Assembly (NCBI RefSeq): GCF_000699445.3
Contig: NC_067200.1
Location: forward strand, 18,155,003 to 18,219,002
Direction: 5' to 3'
Source: Schistosoma haematobium
Taxonomy: Eukaryota > Platyhelminthes > Trematoda > Strigeidida > Schistosomatidae
Length of the DNA stretch: 64,000 nucleotides
The notes below the pieces were generated by a model. The model was given only the letters and a program-made list of their open reading frames with translations, did not search any database and was not told the DNA's origin. Made by a program: the position numbers and the translations under genes. Position 1 is the first letter of the stretch; every line of letters begins with the position of its first letter. This document shows, one piece after another, positions 13,001 to 28,000 of this stretch.

Positions 13001-16000
13001 AAATCTCAGCTTCCACTGTATGAATTATGCATTTCAGACATACTTGGCAAACCAGACAGTATCATACCATACGTAAGGAGATCCAGTCCCATGGTAGCCG
13101 GTGACCAACGATTGGTTTGTACGCCGTTTTTTCCCTCAAGATCTCGCAGCCTATGTTCACCATTGGTTTGGAATGAGGGTTTTCCAACTCCCCTAGATAG
13201 ATCCTCCATATCTACCAACCCGGTTAAAGCGCCGGACATTCGATGTTACTATGTTATCCTTTATCAGTTTTCATTATCAAACATCTTTTTACTACTCTAC
13301 AACTTTTTTTGAATGTTTTTTTTATTGGAATTTCAGGTGGATCATACAACTGTAGCCAGTTTAGAATTACATTGTTCTAGTCGTTTAACAAAATCACAAA
13401 CTGTATCATCTAATCAAACAGAATCGAAAATAACCAAAAAATCATTATTAAAATGTGGTCTAATTCCAGATCCAGCTTTTGATCCTATTCAAGTTGCTTG
13501 TCTTAGTTTTTTGTATCCACAACAATCATCTACAATAGAATCAACTGATAATACTCATCGAACTAATTTATTTGTTTTAATTCATTCTGAATTATCTAAT
13601 ACTACAAATATCGGATTATTTAAACAATCATTTAATAAATATTGTCATGGATTAACAAATTATGGTTATGAAAATAATAGACATAAATTACAACATATAA
13701 TTCCTTGTATCATTTGGTGTTCAACTGAATGGAATCTTATATCTTGGATTGTTTATTTAATTCAAACGTAAGTATAAATATCAGTAGGGGTTTTGTGGAT
13801 ATTATAGTAATTTCAATGGTTGAGATCATGAGTCAGTTGAAGCTAGATCACTATGAAAAACCTGGAAACACTAGACAGCCGTTTCATCCTATTGTGGGCC
13901 GTCTAGTGCTTCCAGCTTTTCCATGGTGATCTAGCTTCAACTGACTCATGATCTCAACCATTGGAAGTAAATACATATAACTGTTCTGTCCACGATAGTG
14001 TTGGCGTACGCTGATTGGATAAGAATCAGCCAATCAGCGCTTGCCAATATTTGGAGAAGACTAGAAGCTTCTCATATAAAAAAAACTATAAATATACTAA
14101 CGTTTCTCTTATTGTGCTTCTTACTTCCATCTACCCTTGTTATTTGGAATAAAATTTGGCGAGACTATAATTTGTGGATGAACGAATCAGGTATAGGATA
14201 ATACGTCTTGGATTTCAGCGCGAAATTCTTTATTCATTTGGCTAAATAGCGTCTTGACATGTTAGCTGATGTAAGTTCGTGATGAAAACTCTAAATCGAA
14301 TTCTTAACCTTGTTCATCAATTGTAAATCATAATCCTTATTCTTCAACCTGCTTTATAAACCTCATTTGGTCCTAGTCATTAGGTGAACACTCTCAAGAC
14401 CACTTGAACGTCGCTCAAAGGTCGTCCATAAATTATATAGTCTCACCTATAACTTCGTTGCTGTCTAACCGTATTCTGATTTGGGAACTTGTCGAGTGAA
14501 TCGGTGTTCAAGAATACTAAGCAACAGGAATAGCTGGGTTGTTATAAGAGAGAATTATAACAGTAACTTAAAATGGATTTTTATTTGGGATTATATTGAT
14601 TGATTGTCTTTTCTAGTTGTTTCATATGATATTTATGAAATAATTTGCTTAGTACGAATATAAGTATAAAATTTAGTTGTATTGTTGTGAACAAAAACTT
14701 AGATAACGTAAAACCAATTTATTGTTTTATATAAATATGAAAGTTTTTACATTAAATGCATCATTTGCATATCTTTCCTCAGTTATCCTTTACATACTTT
14801 ATCATTCTCCTGATCCTATTGTTATTTTGATTGCTTTCTGCTTTTCCTCCTCCTCTTCTTCGTCTTCTTGTTCTTCTCGTTCTTTCACTCTTCTGATGGT
14901 AAGCATTCTGCTTTCAATTCCTGCTACTTACTACTTATTTCTATTTTTATAAGTAACATATATCGCAGTATGATTTCTTAAAACAAACAATCGCTGAAGA
15001 TTTCCAGTATTTCAATATTTGAGATCATGAGTCAATTAAAGCTAGATAACCATGGAAAACCTGGGGGCACTGGGAGGCCGTTTCATCCTATTGTGGGACT
15101 CCTCAAGAGTGCGCATCCATGATCCCGCCTCGCGAGATTCGAACCCACGACCTGCTGGTCTCGCGCGCGAGCGCTTAACGTCTAAACCACTGATCTGGCC
15201 TGCATCCAATGATGTTAATGTTTAACTTCAACTAATCCACGAAATTGAGCAACACATCCATCATTGTCTTCAGTGAGTTACTATGTCACAACAGACCTTG
15301 TTGCACTCCACTAGTCACTGCTTCTCATTAGAACTCCAGGAAATACCTCTTGAAACATATGCTGATTGTTATCGGAAGGGTTTCTTTGTGGATAATATAA
15401 TAATTTCAATAGTTGAAGCTAGACCACTATTGAAAACTTGGAAACACTGATCAACTTCAATTGACTCGTGATCTCAAAAATTTATGGTCCTTAGGTTATC
15501 TACTTCTTAAATATTAGAATTTCAAAGACTATGTCCAGTTGATCTATTTTTAAACTGTTTGCTGATTTAGAGTTACAATCATTGTCTTTATAAAAGAATG
15601 AGATAGTGTTTGGGTTCTGTTAATCTACAACCAATACTGAACATAATGAATGTTAGGAATGGACAGTGACTATGCTCATACAGTCGACATGTCACTGCTG
15701 TCTTAATCGATAAATGTTCACAAGCTTGTCAATTGGTTTTTCTCATTTCCAAACTGTATCAGGAGAATCTCCACATGGATCTTTTCGTTATTATACATAG
15801 ATGGGCAGTCCTTTAAATAAATAAACATATAGCTGTTAAACTTAATAAATTCACTATGTAATAACTGAACTAAACAACGAAGCAGATCATTTGTTGACGA
15901 TAAACTCATGTTATCTAAAATCAAACTAATGTCTATCAAATTTTTGAAGGGATCTCAAAATCATCCATTAATATAATGGATCATGTCATATTAAACGATC

Positions 16001-19000
16001 AATCCTTATAAGTATCATCTAAAAAATGTTGAGCAGTAATGATATTCTCAATGTCATATACTATTAAAAATCCTCGTAATGAACGAAGTAGGCCAACATA
16101 TAGATTACTACTCTAAGGTTAATCATTCTTTGTGAGACTTAAGTACCTTCGTTTCGATCCTCAGTGGGATCATGGATATACACCTTTGAATAGTTCCATA
16201 ACAGGACAAAAAAACTACACAATAATCTCTGGTTTTTAATGGTTATCCAACTCAGATCAATCCGTTGCTGTAGACTATGTTACAAATATAATGCATATCA
16301 ATAATTCTTTCTAACTGGTAAATGTTTATTATTCAATTGATTTTTTAAAATAAAACTTTAATTTCCATCTAGATTTGACCCTGAAATATTGATTGGTTAT
16401 GACATTGAACGGTTTTCATGGGGTTATCTTGTTGAACGTGCCAATCATCTTGGACGATGTACCTTTACTAGAGAATTATCACGTTTAGCATCAGGTTAGT
16501 GTAAATAAGTAAGAGTATAAATATTTTATTATAATTCTATATGAAATCATTTCAAACGAATATCTTATATGGTTATTTAGAACCTACAATAATAGTGTTA
16601 TTGGAAAACACTCCATATTATCACCATCAATCAGTCAGTCAGTCAGTAACAAAGTAGAACTTCGTACATACGTACATCAGTTCGAGTTGCCATACCACAT
16701 TAGCACAAAAATGCAGTTGTCAATTCAAATCCCGTAGTGGTAGAGGAGGTAAGAGTTTAAGCAGTAATCGGAAAGATTAGGGTTTGAAAATGTTATCCAA
16801 AGAATACAATGCAGTGAAATAAATTTGGAAAGAGAAAAAAAAGAAAGGAACATGAAGAATTCAGATTAGAATTTGGGAGAACACAAAGAGTGGATGCACC
16901 TGCGCCCACCATTGCAAACGATTATGGGCCATGCCATTCAAGGTCTCTAACCATCGGATGCTATCATCTCACAGATCCCAACCAGGTAGTCTGCACCTAC
17001 CAACATGATTCAGTCCACGTGTCAGTGACTTCATGGATTTGTGTCATGCTTTGGTCTGGGCGCCCCTAGCTTTCTTCCAACCTACTACTATATCGTTGAA
17101 CATCGCACGTCGGGGCAGTCGGTGGTTGGGCATACGTAACACGTGTCCCAGCCATCTCAACTGATGAAGTTTCACTACTTCATCAGTGGATTTGTCTTCC
17201 TTACCTAGTACCCGTTTCCTAACAACTGTGTTACTTATCCGGTGGTCCCATGATATACGAGCAATGTTTCGAAGACACCTTTGATCAAATACTAGTAACC
17301 TACGAATATCCTCTACTCTTACTGGCCATGTGTCACAGCTATAAAGCTGGAATAACTGTTACTACTCATAATATACATTGGTAGGAGAGAGAGAGTATAG
17401 TGATATATACGTCAGTGTGTGATGTGGGAAATATATATACACTTAATACTTTTATAATAGTCAATGGCGAAAATGTCAGCGATTAATCTCAGTTGTTTCA
17501 CTATTGAAAACAGGGGAGTATGGGTGAACTATTTCGTCGTAAATCGTGGAGTTCAAACATATTGGAAATGAAATAGATATAACCAATTGAATAGGGTAAT
17601 CGACGCACTATATTGCAAACTGATTAACCTATTTGTAGTATTACCAGTACTTGACCACAGAAATCTTCAATCATAAATCATGCATTATAAGACGACCGAG
17701 TAACTATACTGAGGTTAGTCTTAGAATTCAATGTAAAAGGGACAAGCTTTTTTATGAGGTTATAGACCTTCATCAATTGGTTCGATCAAGAAATGTGTTA
17801 CACATACCTAACCACCGTTGGAAAGTGCAATATCTTAACCGAACTACTTAGAAAAAGCTAGGGCCTGCTTAACCAATATGCAACATCAGTCCATAAATTC
17901 ACCAAATGTCAATCTGAGTCGTGTCAGTAGATGTGAAGTACTAGGTTGAATTCTGCACGACAATAATAATCAGTATTTGTAGCCCTTGGGCGAAATGATT
18001 CAAAATTAGTTGAAATATAACTGATTTAGTTTGTGTTGGTCAGGTCACTTAGAATTGTAATGATGATAGCTTCATGATTAAAACTACCCAGCTCTGAAAA
18101 TGCTATTTGAACAAAATCAATCATTCAGTTTGACAACAATATTCTATCACTAGTTATTATTGTTAAGTTTTACCGTCGTATATGTGTATAAATTTTTTTT
18201 CAGACATTATAAACTGCCCTCATTGTCATCAGTGTATTGCTAAATGCATTAAAATAGTTCAAACGCCACCACCAACAACATCTTCATTGTCTGCCGCTAC
18301 TACAAACAGTAGTATTAATAGTTGTATTTTCACTGAAAGAAATAGTCCTTGGCATTTTAATACTCAAGAATTTGTTAATGATCTAAATGACCTATGTAAT
18401 TGTCCATGCAGTCCGTTGTATTCCACAATACTAACAAACAAACAGTCGGATCATGCTAATAACGCTAATAATAATTATCGTCTCATATGGCCATGTGATT
18501 CAGCTGCTGGACGTACTGGAGGTCCATTCGCTTGTCCCGGTCGTGTTGTTCTATGTTTTTGGAGGATTTTAATGCATGAAGTAAGATTTAGTGATATCTT
18601 TCTTCTTTGTCGCTGTTACTTTATGTATCTGAGTGTATTTTGTCAATTAAACTGTCAACAAGAAAGGACTTATGGTAGAATTTTTGTTTTTATTTTTATT
18701 TAAACACATAAACATTCGTACAAGGAGGCACCAAATGTATATGTGCCACACTTCATCATTCGATTTGTGTGAGGGTTGGAATACTACCTGGGTGTCGAAA
18801 CCGAAGCAGGTAGTTTTCATAGGGGGCCAATCCTCGAACCTTTAACCCAAAAGCCTAATTCACAAAGCAGTGGAGCAACGTAAGGAGATGCAGTCCCATG
18901 GTAGCCGATGAACATGAATATAGACTCATGCACCATTTGTTCCCTTATGATCCTGGAGCCCGTGTTCACTATTGGTTTCGAATCAGGGTTTTCTAAATCT

Positions 19001-22000
19001 CCTCCATACCCGCTAATCCGACTTAAACGCTGGACGTTCTCTTTTCTTCCTTGCAATTTCGCAACACCCTCGCACATGAAAAGTCAGCAAGTAAGTAAGG
19101 ATTCCTTGCTAGTGGCTATATACACGTAGTCGTATGTGAACAGTTTGAGAGGGAGAGTAAACTCTCCCAACTCTCTGCCGTACCAACTCATTTGGAACAT
19201 GCTTTGTAGAACTATCGAAAGCTACATTATACTAAAAAACTTTTTTTCATCCAGAACTTATCAAACTTAGACATTAATATTTAAATACATAATCAAACCG
19301 AAAAGCATAAGATTTTGCAGTGTTTATAACTTCAGTGATCCACTCTTTTTAGATAAAGACGGTTTGCAATACAACACAGCAGTTAGCGACATGAGTGTAT
19401 CGTCACTCTTTACTAACTCGAAGGTTTTCACACCAATACTTCAATGAATCCATCATATATCTTGTCTTTTTTAATTTCTTTTTTTCTTAATTTCACCGTT
19501 TTATATCGTAGGTCAGTTTATTCGAGTACAGTGTAGAGACTGTAGTGTATCATTTGTTGAAGGAATTTATGCCTCGTTATACATTTGCGCAGTTGAACGA
19601 ATGGTACATGAATGTGAATGGAGCTAACCGGTATGTTTAATTGATTCGCCTATGGTAACTAAATTTCATTTAACAATTCGCATGTAAATACATAGTTGTG
19701 ATAATCCATTTTCATAATTTTATTATCTGTAAAGTAGTAGATAAAAGCAAACATAGATTAGCGATTACCAATAAGGTGTTCGATAATCTATTTCTTGTTT
19801 AACACCGTTGCGATGTTAGTTTGTTCATTAAAGGTCAATTGTACAATGATGTAGAACGAGGATTTCTTTTTGTGAAGCCTGACCTTTTCGAATTTAAGAT
19901 GTCGTATACTATTTTCCTCTGTCATCTTTTTTGTCTTAATGACTTATCATATTTTGTCATTGGCGTGCGGTTCATATCGAGACCTGAAAAACTGTGTTTA
20001 GCAAGAGTAAGAATAATGATGCAGGATCTAGAAATTCGGCTTCAAGACGTTCAGTTCCGTAGCTTCGTTACGTTTAATAAGCTTTTTCAGATACACTCAC
20101 AAATATTTATTATTTAGGAAAAGTTTAACTCGAAGGTGTCTGTTTCTAAATGAAATATATTTGGTTCTGGTAACGTGGTCACAATATACTTCTTAGTATC
20201 TTCTCTATACCATGTATCTTTTAATCCAGTCTTGGAAATTTTAATTTTCATACTTGTGTTTTACCGTCTTAATTTCATCGTTTTTTTTCTTCAAAAAACC
20301 ACCTCAAACCACCAGTTTTGTTTAACACTACCTAGTTTATATAGAATTGTTGCAATATGGTTGGCTGTGGAATCCAAGACGGGCGTTCCGCCCTGTTTGA
20401 AACTCGTCAGTTGACTATATATGCATCCCAGAGTTGATGACCACTTTGAATGGGATGTAACCCGTGTCCTGAATTGTACTACTAGCCACATTCCATCTAG
20501 TTTACATAAACTTTGACTATATTAAGCAAATGCATATAACGAGCACATCTACCAAATAAGACTCTTCAAAGTTCAATCAAGGTATCAACAAACCAAATTT
20601 TACATTATCTGTTTCCTTTAGAGATGCCCTCTCATTATATTCTTTATGGTGCTAATGATAACACTAGTGCTATCGGAAATACACATTACTGTTAACTTCT
20701 GTCTCGTGAATGATCATGTAGCTCGACTGTGTTACCTGAATAATCTTGAATAATTACGCGTACAAATCCACGGTTGAATACTAAGGGAACATATACATGA
20801 GCGCACATCTGTTCAGGTTGAATCAGTAACGCTAAAATGTCTGTTTCATAGATATCAAAATAGGTAATTATACTAGTGTTAGACCTATCGAAGCGTTTAG
20901 GTCACCCGATTGAGATACGCGTTGAAAATGACCGTACTCGATGTAAAATACTAGGTGTTGAAGTTTATTCTAGAACCTTTGTAACTAAATAGTATAAAGC
21001 CCAGCACAGTTAATCATCTTTTTATTTAACCATTTTGTCATATTGATTACTTGTTCGAAAAAAAAACTTGACCAAAAACGAAGATTGGACAAAATAACAT
21101 TGGTTACTTGAAAAATACCTCTCATTAGCTACCTAACTATGAATATATAGCTACGAAATTGGAACTGGAACTTGATAACGATTTATATCTGTATACTGGC
21201 TAAAGTCACGACCAGTTGAAATGTATTAATTGTTTCATTTTACTGATGAACTGTTTCGTAAGTTAGCAGCTCACCATTTCTGATGATTGGTTATGATCCA
21301 GTCGCACTTTTGATGCTTTTTTACTCTCTCTCTCTCTCTCTCTCTTTGTCGAGTAGCTGGCGCACAATCGACTATTGGATACGTCGTTCTATTGTAAATC
21401 TGAGATTATTGAATACTTTAGATTTAATTGGTCGAACAAGTGAATTTGCTCGTATATTTGGCATTGAATTCTATCATGTTCTATCCCGTGGTTCTCAGGT
21501 TTGTTGAATAAATAATTATTAATTTGCTTATGAATGTGTAACTCAATGTGCTCAATTACACACCATAAAATTACGATAAAAGTATGAATGATCAAAGTCG
21601 TATGTCTTGAATCTCATCATTTGTTGTATGCCAAGAAATTGTGTCTTTTACAAAGTACTGTAGTGAACGAGAACGCAAATGGGGATAACCAAATGTATTA
21701 TAATTCAGCATTACAAAATATCTTGATAAAATCTGAGAACCATACGATAAATACTTCATTTGCAAATTATCAGTCAATCGTTTCAGAGTTCATTGTCCCT
21801 TCATTTGCACATTAATCATTCTCTTTTCTTCAGTCTCCTTAATCTGCTGCCGCCAGGTGTTTCACTTTCGACTAATCACATATACTACTTATATCTCTTA
21901 ATATCAGTAGCACACACCGCAGTACTAATAATGTTACTGTTTAAATTCTATTGAGAACGTGAGATGTTCTTAGAGCTTAATCAGAATAGGTAATCACTGT

Positions 22001-25000
22001 TCAATACAACAATCAAAGTAACTGAAATATTTAAAAAATATATTTAGAAAATTGTACTAGAATGTCTACATAGCACGAATATGAATTCGCACCTACAACC
22101 TAGCTGTTTAGACATCGAGCATTAGTTGATTATACTACACTTCCAAATATGACCTACAAGAAGACAATAAACGGAATAATGAAAATTCCTAAGAAAAGAG
22201 TTGAAACCTGTTATGTTTGAAGCGATTACGAGTTCACTTAGTTTGCGAACGGAACAAAGACTCAGTGACCAAAAACCAATAAACTAGCTATTCTGATGCA
22301 TCCCAGCCCCACTAACTAAAGAGAGAAGTTGAAGTACGAACGGGGAAGTATATTCCACTAAAATCCAGAAGCACGAGCGATAAAAACAGACACAAATCAA
22401 ACGTATATATACAGTACAAAACCGTTGTTGGCGCGAAAACAAAAAAATTCAAATTATCAAAATAAAATTACTAAATTAGGACCTTTTCCAAGTGAGTTCT
22501 GGGTATCTAACGTCCCCAACAAGACCAGTCACTAATAAACCTGTGGGAAATTTTAGACGTAAATGGAACATGTGGTACCTGTGTGTATTCTACTTAAGCA
22601 CTTCATACAATCTCAAGACGATAGTATCTAGTAAGATTCTCTAAATTAATAGGTTACATAATCAGATGATGTAGGTTCTCTTTCTATGCATTTTGTATAC
22701 TTCATTTGAATAGTAATGTAAAGATTCTGTGTTTTTTTAATTATTTATTATTGCTTAGTTTTAATATCTCACACTTTGAACCGGATAAACCATCGTTGAA
22801 TTAACCTGTCCACCTAAATATACTTTTACAATTTATGAAAGTAATTCTGTAATATACTACTCATTACATAGTTTGGACATTTTTGTTGTTATCAGTATAG
22901 AGTTGTGGAGATTGTCGATTTTTAATTGAGATCATGAACTGACCAATGTTAGAACATCATTGAAAACCTGGCAGTACTAGACGGTCATTTCGTTCTAGTA
23001 TGGGACTCTTCAGCAATGTGCATCCCCGGTCCCACACATTGAACTCAAACCCCAGGACATCCGGTCTTTCGTGAACGCTTAACTCCCAAACCACGAACCT
23101 TGGATCCACCGGTGTTAATGTCTAATCCTAATCAGTCCACGATATTGCGCGGCCATCTTCCATTATCTTCGCTGGGTAACTGCCTAACATCCGACACTAT
23201 TGTTATTTTCTGTAACCTATAGCACGTTACATAAATCAGTTATTGATATTTGGTTTTTCACTTAGTAAACGATAATCAGATGAGTAATATTTTTGTATTG
23301 TAGTTTAGTTCAAAAGTGCTACGCCATAACATTTCTCTCGTATTGATTCTATCTTTCAGTATCGAGTTGAATCTCTTCTCTGTCGAATTGCAAGACAATT
23401 AAATTTTATTTTACCTAGTCCAAGTGTTACACAACGTGCTTATCAACTTGCTCCAGAAGGGATTCCATTGAATTTAGAACCAGAAAGTGTATTTTTCATT
23501 GATGGTCCTGTGGCTGTTCTTGACTTTCAATCATTATATCCTTCTGTTATAATCGCTTATAATTATTGTTATTCTACACTGTTGGGACGTCTTTCATGTC
23601 TTCTTGAAGGGTGAGTGTGTTGGCAACAGCTAATCTTAACGGATTCATTCATTATTTTTATCAATGAATGAAAATCACTGGAAAAATATATAACATTTGA
23701 CTTCTGATTGTAGTTAACATTTTCGACAGGATTTTAAATCACCTGTGTGTTCTTTTGGTTGCGATTAACCGGTCTGAATTTTCGTTTGCCTTATGTAATG
23801 TTCATTTAGGAATAAATCAATGACTTGGCTAACCATCTAATTTTAATCGCTTAGTCGTGAAATTTTAATGTGCTTCATTTGCCAAATGCCAGTTTATGTA
23901 TTCTTATTTTGATTGGACTTTAGATGCGAGGACGAGTGATCCTACTCAGGTGTTCAGACCGAAGTTAGCTGGATTCGGACCTGTCACTAGTTGATCATAT
24001 GTCAAATATTCTAACCACTAAGTCAATACCTAGTAATTGGTGATGTAGTCTAACAATTCAGTAACTGTCAGTTAACTTATGAGTGTCAGCTCATTCCCAG
24101 TTTACTTTGTAACACTGCTCAACATTTCTCTATCCTTTTATTTACTTAAACACATAAATAGCGGTGTGAGCGGGCACTAAAATAAATACGTGCCACAGAA
24201 TAAGAAGATGAGATTGTGAAGTGATAAAGGAAGGAGGATAAATATAATTAAAAACAACAAGTGAAGAAAAGTAAGTTGACGAGAGTAGTTTATGATTGGA
24301 GAAGCAGTTCAGTTGAAAAAATACAACCAGAAAGGATTCTTTCAGTTAAAGAAGTTCCTCTCACTTATATGAAGAAAGCAAAAGCAAGTCACAATAGGAT
24401 CGACGTTAGTTTCTGCTCTAGGCCATATTTGATAGCGTCTCGAGCCACTAAGCTGCACTCTAATTGGGGAGTTATGATGGACCGATAGATGGCAGTTTTA
24501 TCCAGCTTTCTTCCATACTTCGATCCAAGTTGCCACACCTCATTAACACAACATTTGAACACCGAATTCATAGAAGCAGTTACCTCAATGGTAGTAATAT
24601 ATAAAGAACGGACTGCATATAAGGATATGATAGAGAGCGAAAGAATTAGTTCGTTGGAAGAGATATAAAGTAATTTTAATCTCACAGTTTATCGGAATAC
24701 AAACAGTGTATACACCTACACCAATGTGATCGATCCTGAGCCATGTCATCCAGAATCTCCAACCACTGGCCATGGTAGTCGCCCAGACCTTGACCAACAT
24801 TTTGAATAGCTTCCAGGAAGCCATTTTAAAATCACATCAAATATTATTTCCATAGTGATTGTCTACAGAATTAAACAGTTGGTTGATTGTTTACCAACTG
24901 TTCTGCAAGGAATAAACGAATTTTGTATTGTGATTTGTTAAGCTTAATAAAATGCTTGTTTATTTCTTTATAATGACTATTGGACTGTTGTGAGTTGTAC

Positions 25001-28000
25001 ATTTGTAGTTTGACTCTTCTTTTTTTGTATTTGTGTAATGAAGTGAAGAAGTTTCATTCAATCTTGGTTGTTTATCACATTCACTTCCATCTGGTCTGAT
25101 CAAGGTAAGTTTTATCTATAAATTCATGTTAACAATTTATTAATATCAGAAAGAGGTTTTTGTGGATATTATTAGTAATTTCAATAGTTGAGATCATGAG
25201 TCAATTGAAGCTAGACCACTATGGAAAGCTTGGAAGCACTAGATGGCCGTCTCGTCCTATTGTCGGACACCTCAGCAGTGCGCATCCACGACCCTGTCTC
25301 ACGAACGCTTAACAATTTATTGACAAAATTTTGTCGACTCTTCTTAATAAGTTTTATACTAAGATGAATTTTAACAGGAAGATAACTAATATCTCATTTC
25401 CTTAAAATTCTATTTAGCATAATAATCACATAAAAACAATGTTAAGTGGTCCAGAGACAGACTATAGATATGTATTGTTGATAAATACTAACCATCATAA
25501 GTTGTACCTTCACAACATCCTATCGTTTACTTTTAATCGTCAATTTGAATTACGTCATCAAACAAAATCATACAGCCAAACGTCTATTTTATAAGCATAA
25601 TCATTAGAAACCTGTTAAACACTACAAACTTGACAATAGGCTATCGATTATGTGATAAGTGATTCATGTGAAGATTATAGTCTGGCTTCTAAATAAAACT
25701 AATTGTTAGAGTATATGGGTTGTGGCCAGGAGTAAGATCCAAGAAGCGCTGGATTTCCCTGGATATATGTGTTGTTGTTTAAACGGAGATTTGAGTCGAT
25801 TAGATTTCACTGGAAACACCAATGTGTTATCCACTTAGCTATAGAGCCCAAGTTATAATTAATTGATTAAACAGATTTGATGCTTTATATTATTGAAGAT
25901 ACTGTGGTCTGTAAGCTGATTGATTCGGTTGTAAAGCTTTCATTGTTCTTCTGAATAATGTCATTAGTTTATTTACTTCTGCTTTTCAAAAGAACAATAT
26001 TGATTTATATATATATTTGAACACATAAATATTGGTTCAAAGGGGCACTGAATACAATGCGTCACACAAGTCACTTGATTTTTGTGTGGGCTGTGATACT
26101 GCATGGGTGCCCAAATCGAAGCGGATGCTTTTCTTAGGGAGCCACACCCCGAACCTTCAACCTAAAGGTCTAATCCACAGTGCAGTGGAGCAACGTGAGG
26201 AGATGCAGTCCCATGGTAGCCGGTGACCAACTATTAGTTCATATGCCATTTGCTCGCTCAGGATCCTGGAGCCCATGTTCACCATTGGTTTGAAATGATG
26301 CTTTTCCAACCCTATTAGGCACATCCTCCGTGTCCACCAACCTGTTTTAATCTCTGGACATTCGCTTCTCGTCCTTTCAATTTTGTAAGCAACAGTAATG
26401 CCGCGAGAAGGCTGTGAGTAGGACTTCCCTGGCAGTGGCTGTATACGCGTGGAGAAGGAGGTCTGGCTCTCCTACTCTCGGCCGTACTACGGTATTTGGG
26501 GGCTCAAAAGAACAATGAAAGTTTCACAACAAAACCATGCTAGTCAGAGACTGATATTATATACAACATCCTAAACCTAAGCTACAAATATTCTCCATCC
26601 TTTTATCTGTAAGGGTTTATATTATCTCATTGTTGATATTCAAGAATGAAATTTCACAAGAGAATACTCATCACTCTTAATTAATGTGATTGAAATATGT
26701 AAATCTCACAAATGAAGAGATCTTCAATGAAGACAATATAGCTCCTTGATTCCAATCGTCTCTGCAGTCGATATTACTCATTGATGAACCTGATCTTCTA
26801 ACACTTATATGTTAAAGTTAAACAAATCTAATCTGTCACGTATTTGAACTTGACTAATTTGACCAACATGGTAGCATAAAGGAGTTCTCTAGATATTGTG
26901 TTTTATGGACAATCATTTGAGTACTCAAAATTATCTGAATAAATTTGTTAGATTAATTGATTCTCTATTAGACTTATATACTTCATATGATATAAAGTTT
27001 TTTCTGATTTATGTATATACTAATTGTTCGAATGTAGAGAATCGGTCGAGAAGTTAATATATCACCAAATGGAGTTGTATTTGTGAAAAAATCAATAAGG
27101 GAAGGAATTCTACCACGGTAAGATGTATATTAGATTTTCATTTGGATTATCGATTTAAGAATTAATAATAATTGGAGCAGAATAATAATATGATTTCATT
27201 ATGATAAGATGGTGGTTGGAGGTAGTCAACAGGAAACGCTGGGCCCGAGTTTCATGCTACTTGTCACTCGTTAGCAAGGTGTACCTGTAATCTTGAAGGA
27301 ACTGATTCTGCCTGACGGATTCGATCCCGTGTCATCCAGCTTCACAATCAGAAACATTACCACTGGGGTTATCCGAGCCGCGACCAACCTCCTGTAGGAC
27401 TGAGATGTAATCACAATGCTATCGATCATTCAATCTGCATTGAGAAGGACTTGACATACATGACATGGATCACCACCCAGTGATCAATCAATTGTGATTT
27501 CATTGTATTTTATGGTTTTGCATCAGCCACTTACAACAATTAATATGTAATAACAAGTAATATTGAAGCATCATATAATGTGAAATAATTGACATTGATG
27601 ATAGAAAGATTTAGAGTAACAAGGGTTATATCGACAATGATCTTATATATATCTATCTATTTGTGTAAAAACAGATTTGAGGTTATTTTGAGATGGGATT
27701 CAAGAAGATAGGTTAGGGGATGGGTAAGGTAGTAATCAATTGAAGTCCGGAAATAAGTAAGATAGATAATTATAGAGGATTTTGAAGGGTTTACATAAGT
27801 TTGCTAGAATTGACAAGATGTATATTCTGTTAATACCATCGTTCAATTAGTATATGACACCTTAGCTATACATGTTGACATAATTCCATGCGTAATCTGT
27901 GCCTTGCAACGAGAGTTTAAGCTTTAGACCACTAGAATAGCATCCAACTGTGTCAGGTGTAAGACAGTTATCCACCGATAATATTGAAAAAGAATTAATC

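Noticed and set aside
18817..19129. Overlapping open frames of 70-90 codons on both strands
   Set aside because: They lie inside element D; the same chance frames recur in other D copies with stops and shifts.
19821..20117. 98-codon plus-strand open frame in a REV3L intron
   Set aside because: The REV3L frame is already complete from 19630 to 21357; sequence looks like chance AT-rich coding.
24261..24488. 75-codon plus-strand open frame
   Set aside because: No family resemblance, no splice sites in phase with REV3L, and it lies next to LINE debris.
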